Shown here: piece after piece, positions 39,311-40,027 of the stretch | How the letters are laid out: each line of letters starts with the position of its first letter | Numbering within the stretch: the stretch's first letter is position 1 | Assembly (NCBI GenBank): GCA_014804605.1 | Contig: JAAUZM010000007.1 | Location: forward strand, 129,659-169,685 | Length of the DNA stretch: 40,027 nt | Origin: Lachnospiraceae bacterium | GTDB lineage: Bacteria > Bacillota > Clostridia > Lachnospirales > Lachnospiraceae | Direction: 5' to 3' | Program-made: the position numbers and the translations under genes | The notes under the pieces: model-generated | Database searches by the model: none | What the model was told of the DNA's origin: nothing | What the model saw: the letters and a program-made list of their open reading frames with translations, nothing else

Positions 39311-40027
39311 TTATGAACAGGCTACCCGCTTCTTTTTATCCCAAACATATGCCTGATATCCCAACAGAGCGGACATGCATATTTTCCCTACCATATGTGC
39401 TGTCGTAACAACAAAACCCAGATCAGTGAAGCGCATGAATCTGTTTCTATAACCCAAAATCAGATAGGCAACTGTAACCAAGCATATTCCCATAATCATT
39501 CCCGCCGGCATCCTACGCTCCTTTAGAACAAAAAACAATAGAATACATGCTGCAAATATGAGCGGTATCGCAAAATCCGTAAACCAACCGAACACATCCA
39601 TGTGACCATTTTCATTTATCCGCATATCAACATATGTTGCAAAAAACGATAAAGACGCTAAAATATATGGCACACACATAATGTATCCGGTTATTTTAGC
39701 TGTTAATTTATTTTTCACAGATAAAATTAAGCCAATAGCCGCAACGATCAGATGAATTACTCTGATTGCAACCGAACTGATTGTTATCAGGGTAATCCTA
39801 CCTGCCGGAGTACCAATCAATGCCTTATTCGGTCTTAATAAAGAATACGCACTAAAAATACACAACATCAAATATATAATTACTGCAATCGTATATAACA
39901 TGGTTTGCACAGTATTCTCTATCGGCTGCGTCAGAATCGGCTCCTTTTCAATATTTTTCTTCAATTCCTCTCCTGATAATAACTCATCTAAAGAAACATT
40001 TAATACTCTGGCAATTTTCTTCGCAGT
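39311..40027 (-). CDS. XRE-domain protein with membrane tail, 5' end outside window
   Basis: The frame is open through the right edge. The first visible residues TAKKIARVLNVSLDELLSGE are the end of a Cro/C1 helix-turn-helix, and they continue in frame into a hydrophobic C-terminal region with about six predicted membrane helices (from NTVQTMLYTIAVIIYLMLCI). So a DNA-binding domain is linked to a membrane domain, a design used by regulators that sense a membrane signal. An internal TTG at 39964 is not the real start. Nothing shows its target genes. Confidence 0.85.
   Translation of the reverse strand, partial: TAKKIARVLNVSLDELLSGEELKKNIEKEPILTQPIENTVQTMLYTIAVIIYLMLCIFSAYSLLRPNKALIGTPAGRITLITISSVAIRVIHLIVAAIGLILSVKNKLTAKITGYIMCVPYILASLSFFATYVDMRINENGHMDVFGWFTDFAIPLIFAACILLFFVLKERRMPAGMIMGICLVTVAYLILGYRNRFMRFTDLGFVVTTAHMVGKICMSALLGYQAYVWDKKKRVACS

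Noticed and set aside
1-40027. CRISPR arrays, tRNA or rRNA genes, insertion sequences and integrase/att sites
   Set aside because: No regularly spaced repeats, tRNA-like cloverleaf, transposase or recombinase motif was found on either strand by eye.

Overview
The window looks like an accessory stretch of chromosome from a low-to-mid GC Gram-positive anaerobe of the Clostridia, most likely Lachnospiraceae-like. This rests on strong AGGAGG-type ribosome sites, TTGACA/TATAAT promoters with 17-base spacers, a T-box leader, a BirA-type operator before bioY, a BlaI/BlaR1 pair, LytTR signalling, a CD3324-type domain and many short stress, efflux and xenobiotic genes. No rRNA, tRNA, CRISPR array, insertion sequence or phage structural gene was seen.

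Layout. 1-2.1 kb: a LytTR two-component pair (kinase cut by the left edge). 2.2-6.3 kb: DUF1284 gene, bioY with promoter and operator, a large ABC-class ATPase, and an unrecognised 286-residue protein ending in a strong terminator. 6.4-8.06 kb: a drug-efflux MFS gene behind a structured leader with a possible 11-residue leader peptide. 8.06-9.6 kb: a three-gene module joining a DUF3990 (ADP-ribosyltransferase-like) protein, a partner protein and a NADAR (ADP-ribose-processing) protein. 9.9-15.1 kb: an S66 peptidase, then a TetR regulator and a two-subunit ABC exporter that share one palindromic operator. 15.2-16.2 kb: divergent flavin reductase and HxlR regulator. 16.2-18.5 kb: DUF1835/DUF3658 protein and a MATE exporter.

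18.8-26.8 kb: DUF3892 protein, a class I isoprenoid-synthase-like protein overlapping a Fic enzyme, a lipoprotein, Nudix, GNAT, GyrI-like, DUF89 and cupin genes, with decayed fragments between them (HAD phosphatase, RtcB tail, WYL regulator). 26.8-29.8 kb: an ABC-2 exporter (ATPase plus two permeases) behind a terminator and two overlapping small ORFs. 29.9-32.2 kb: a short, divergent alanyl-tRNA synthetase under a complete T-box. 32.26-32.55 kb: a compact locus with a 30-residue membrane peptide and a convergently transcribed small RNA that carries a near-copy of the complement of the peptide start site; this reads as a type I toxin-antitoxin unit of the Fst/par kind. 32.6-33.8 kb: an HTH-kinase fusion with a stop at codon 3 of its apparent original start. 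34-37.1 kb: a serine hydrolase and a blaR1-blaI pair with two operators. 37.1-38.9 kb: an XRE-ImmA/IrrE-PIN operon that abuts a truncated isochorismatase-type hydrolase. The window ends inside an XRE protein with a membrane tail.

The strongest candidates for less-described systems are the small-RNA/peptide locus (32.3-32.55 kb), the DUF3990-partner-NADAR module (8.06-9.6 kb), the leader of the efflux gene (7.74-8.06 kb), the isoprenoid-like/Fic gene pair (19.2-21.2 kb) and the XRE-ImmA-PIN operon (37.1-38.8 kb). All functional calls are from reading the translations by eye; no database search was possible.
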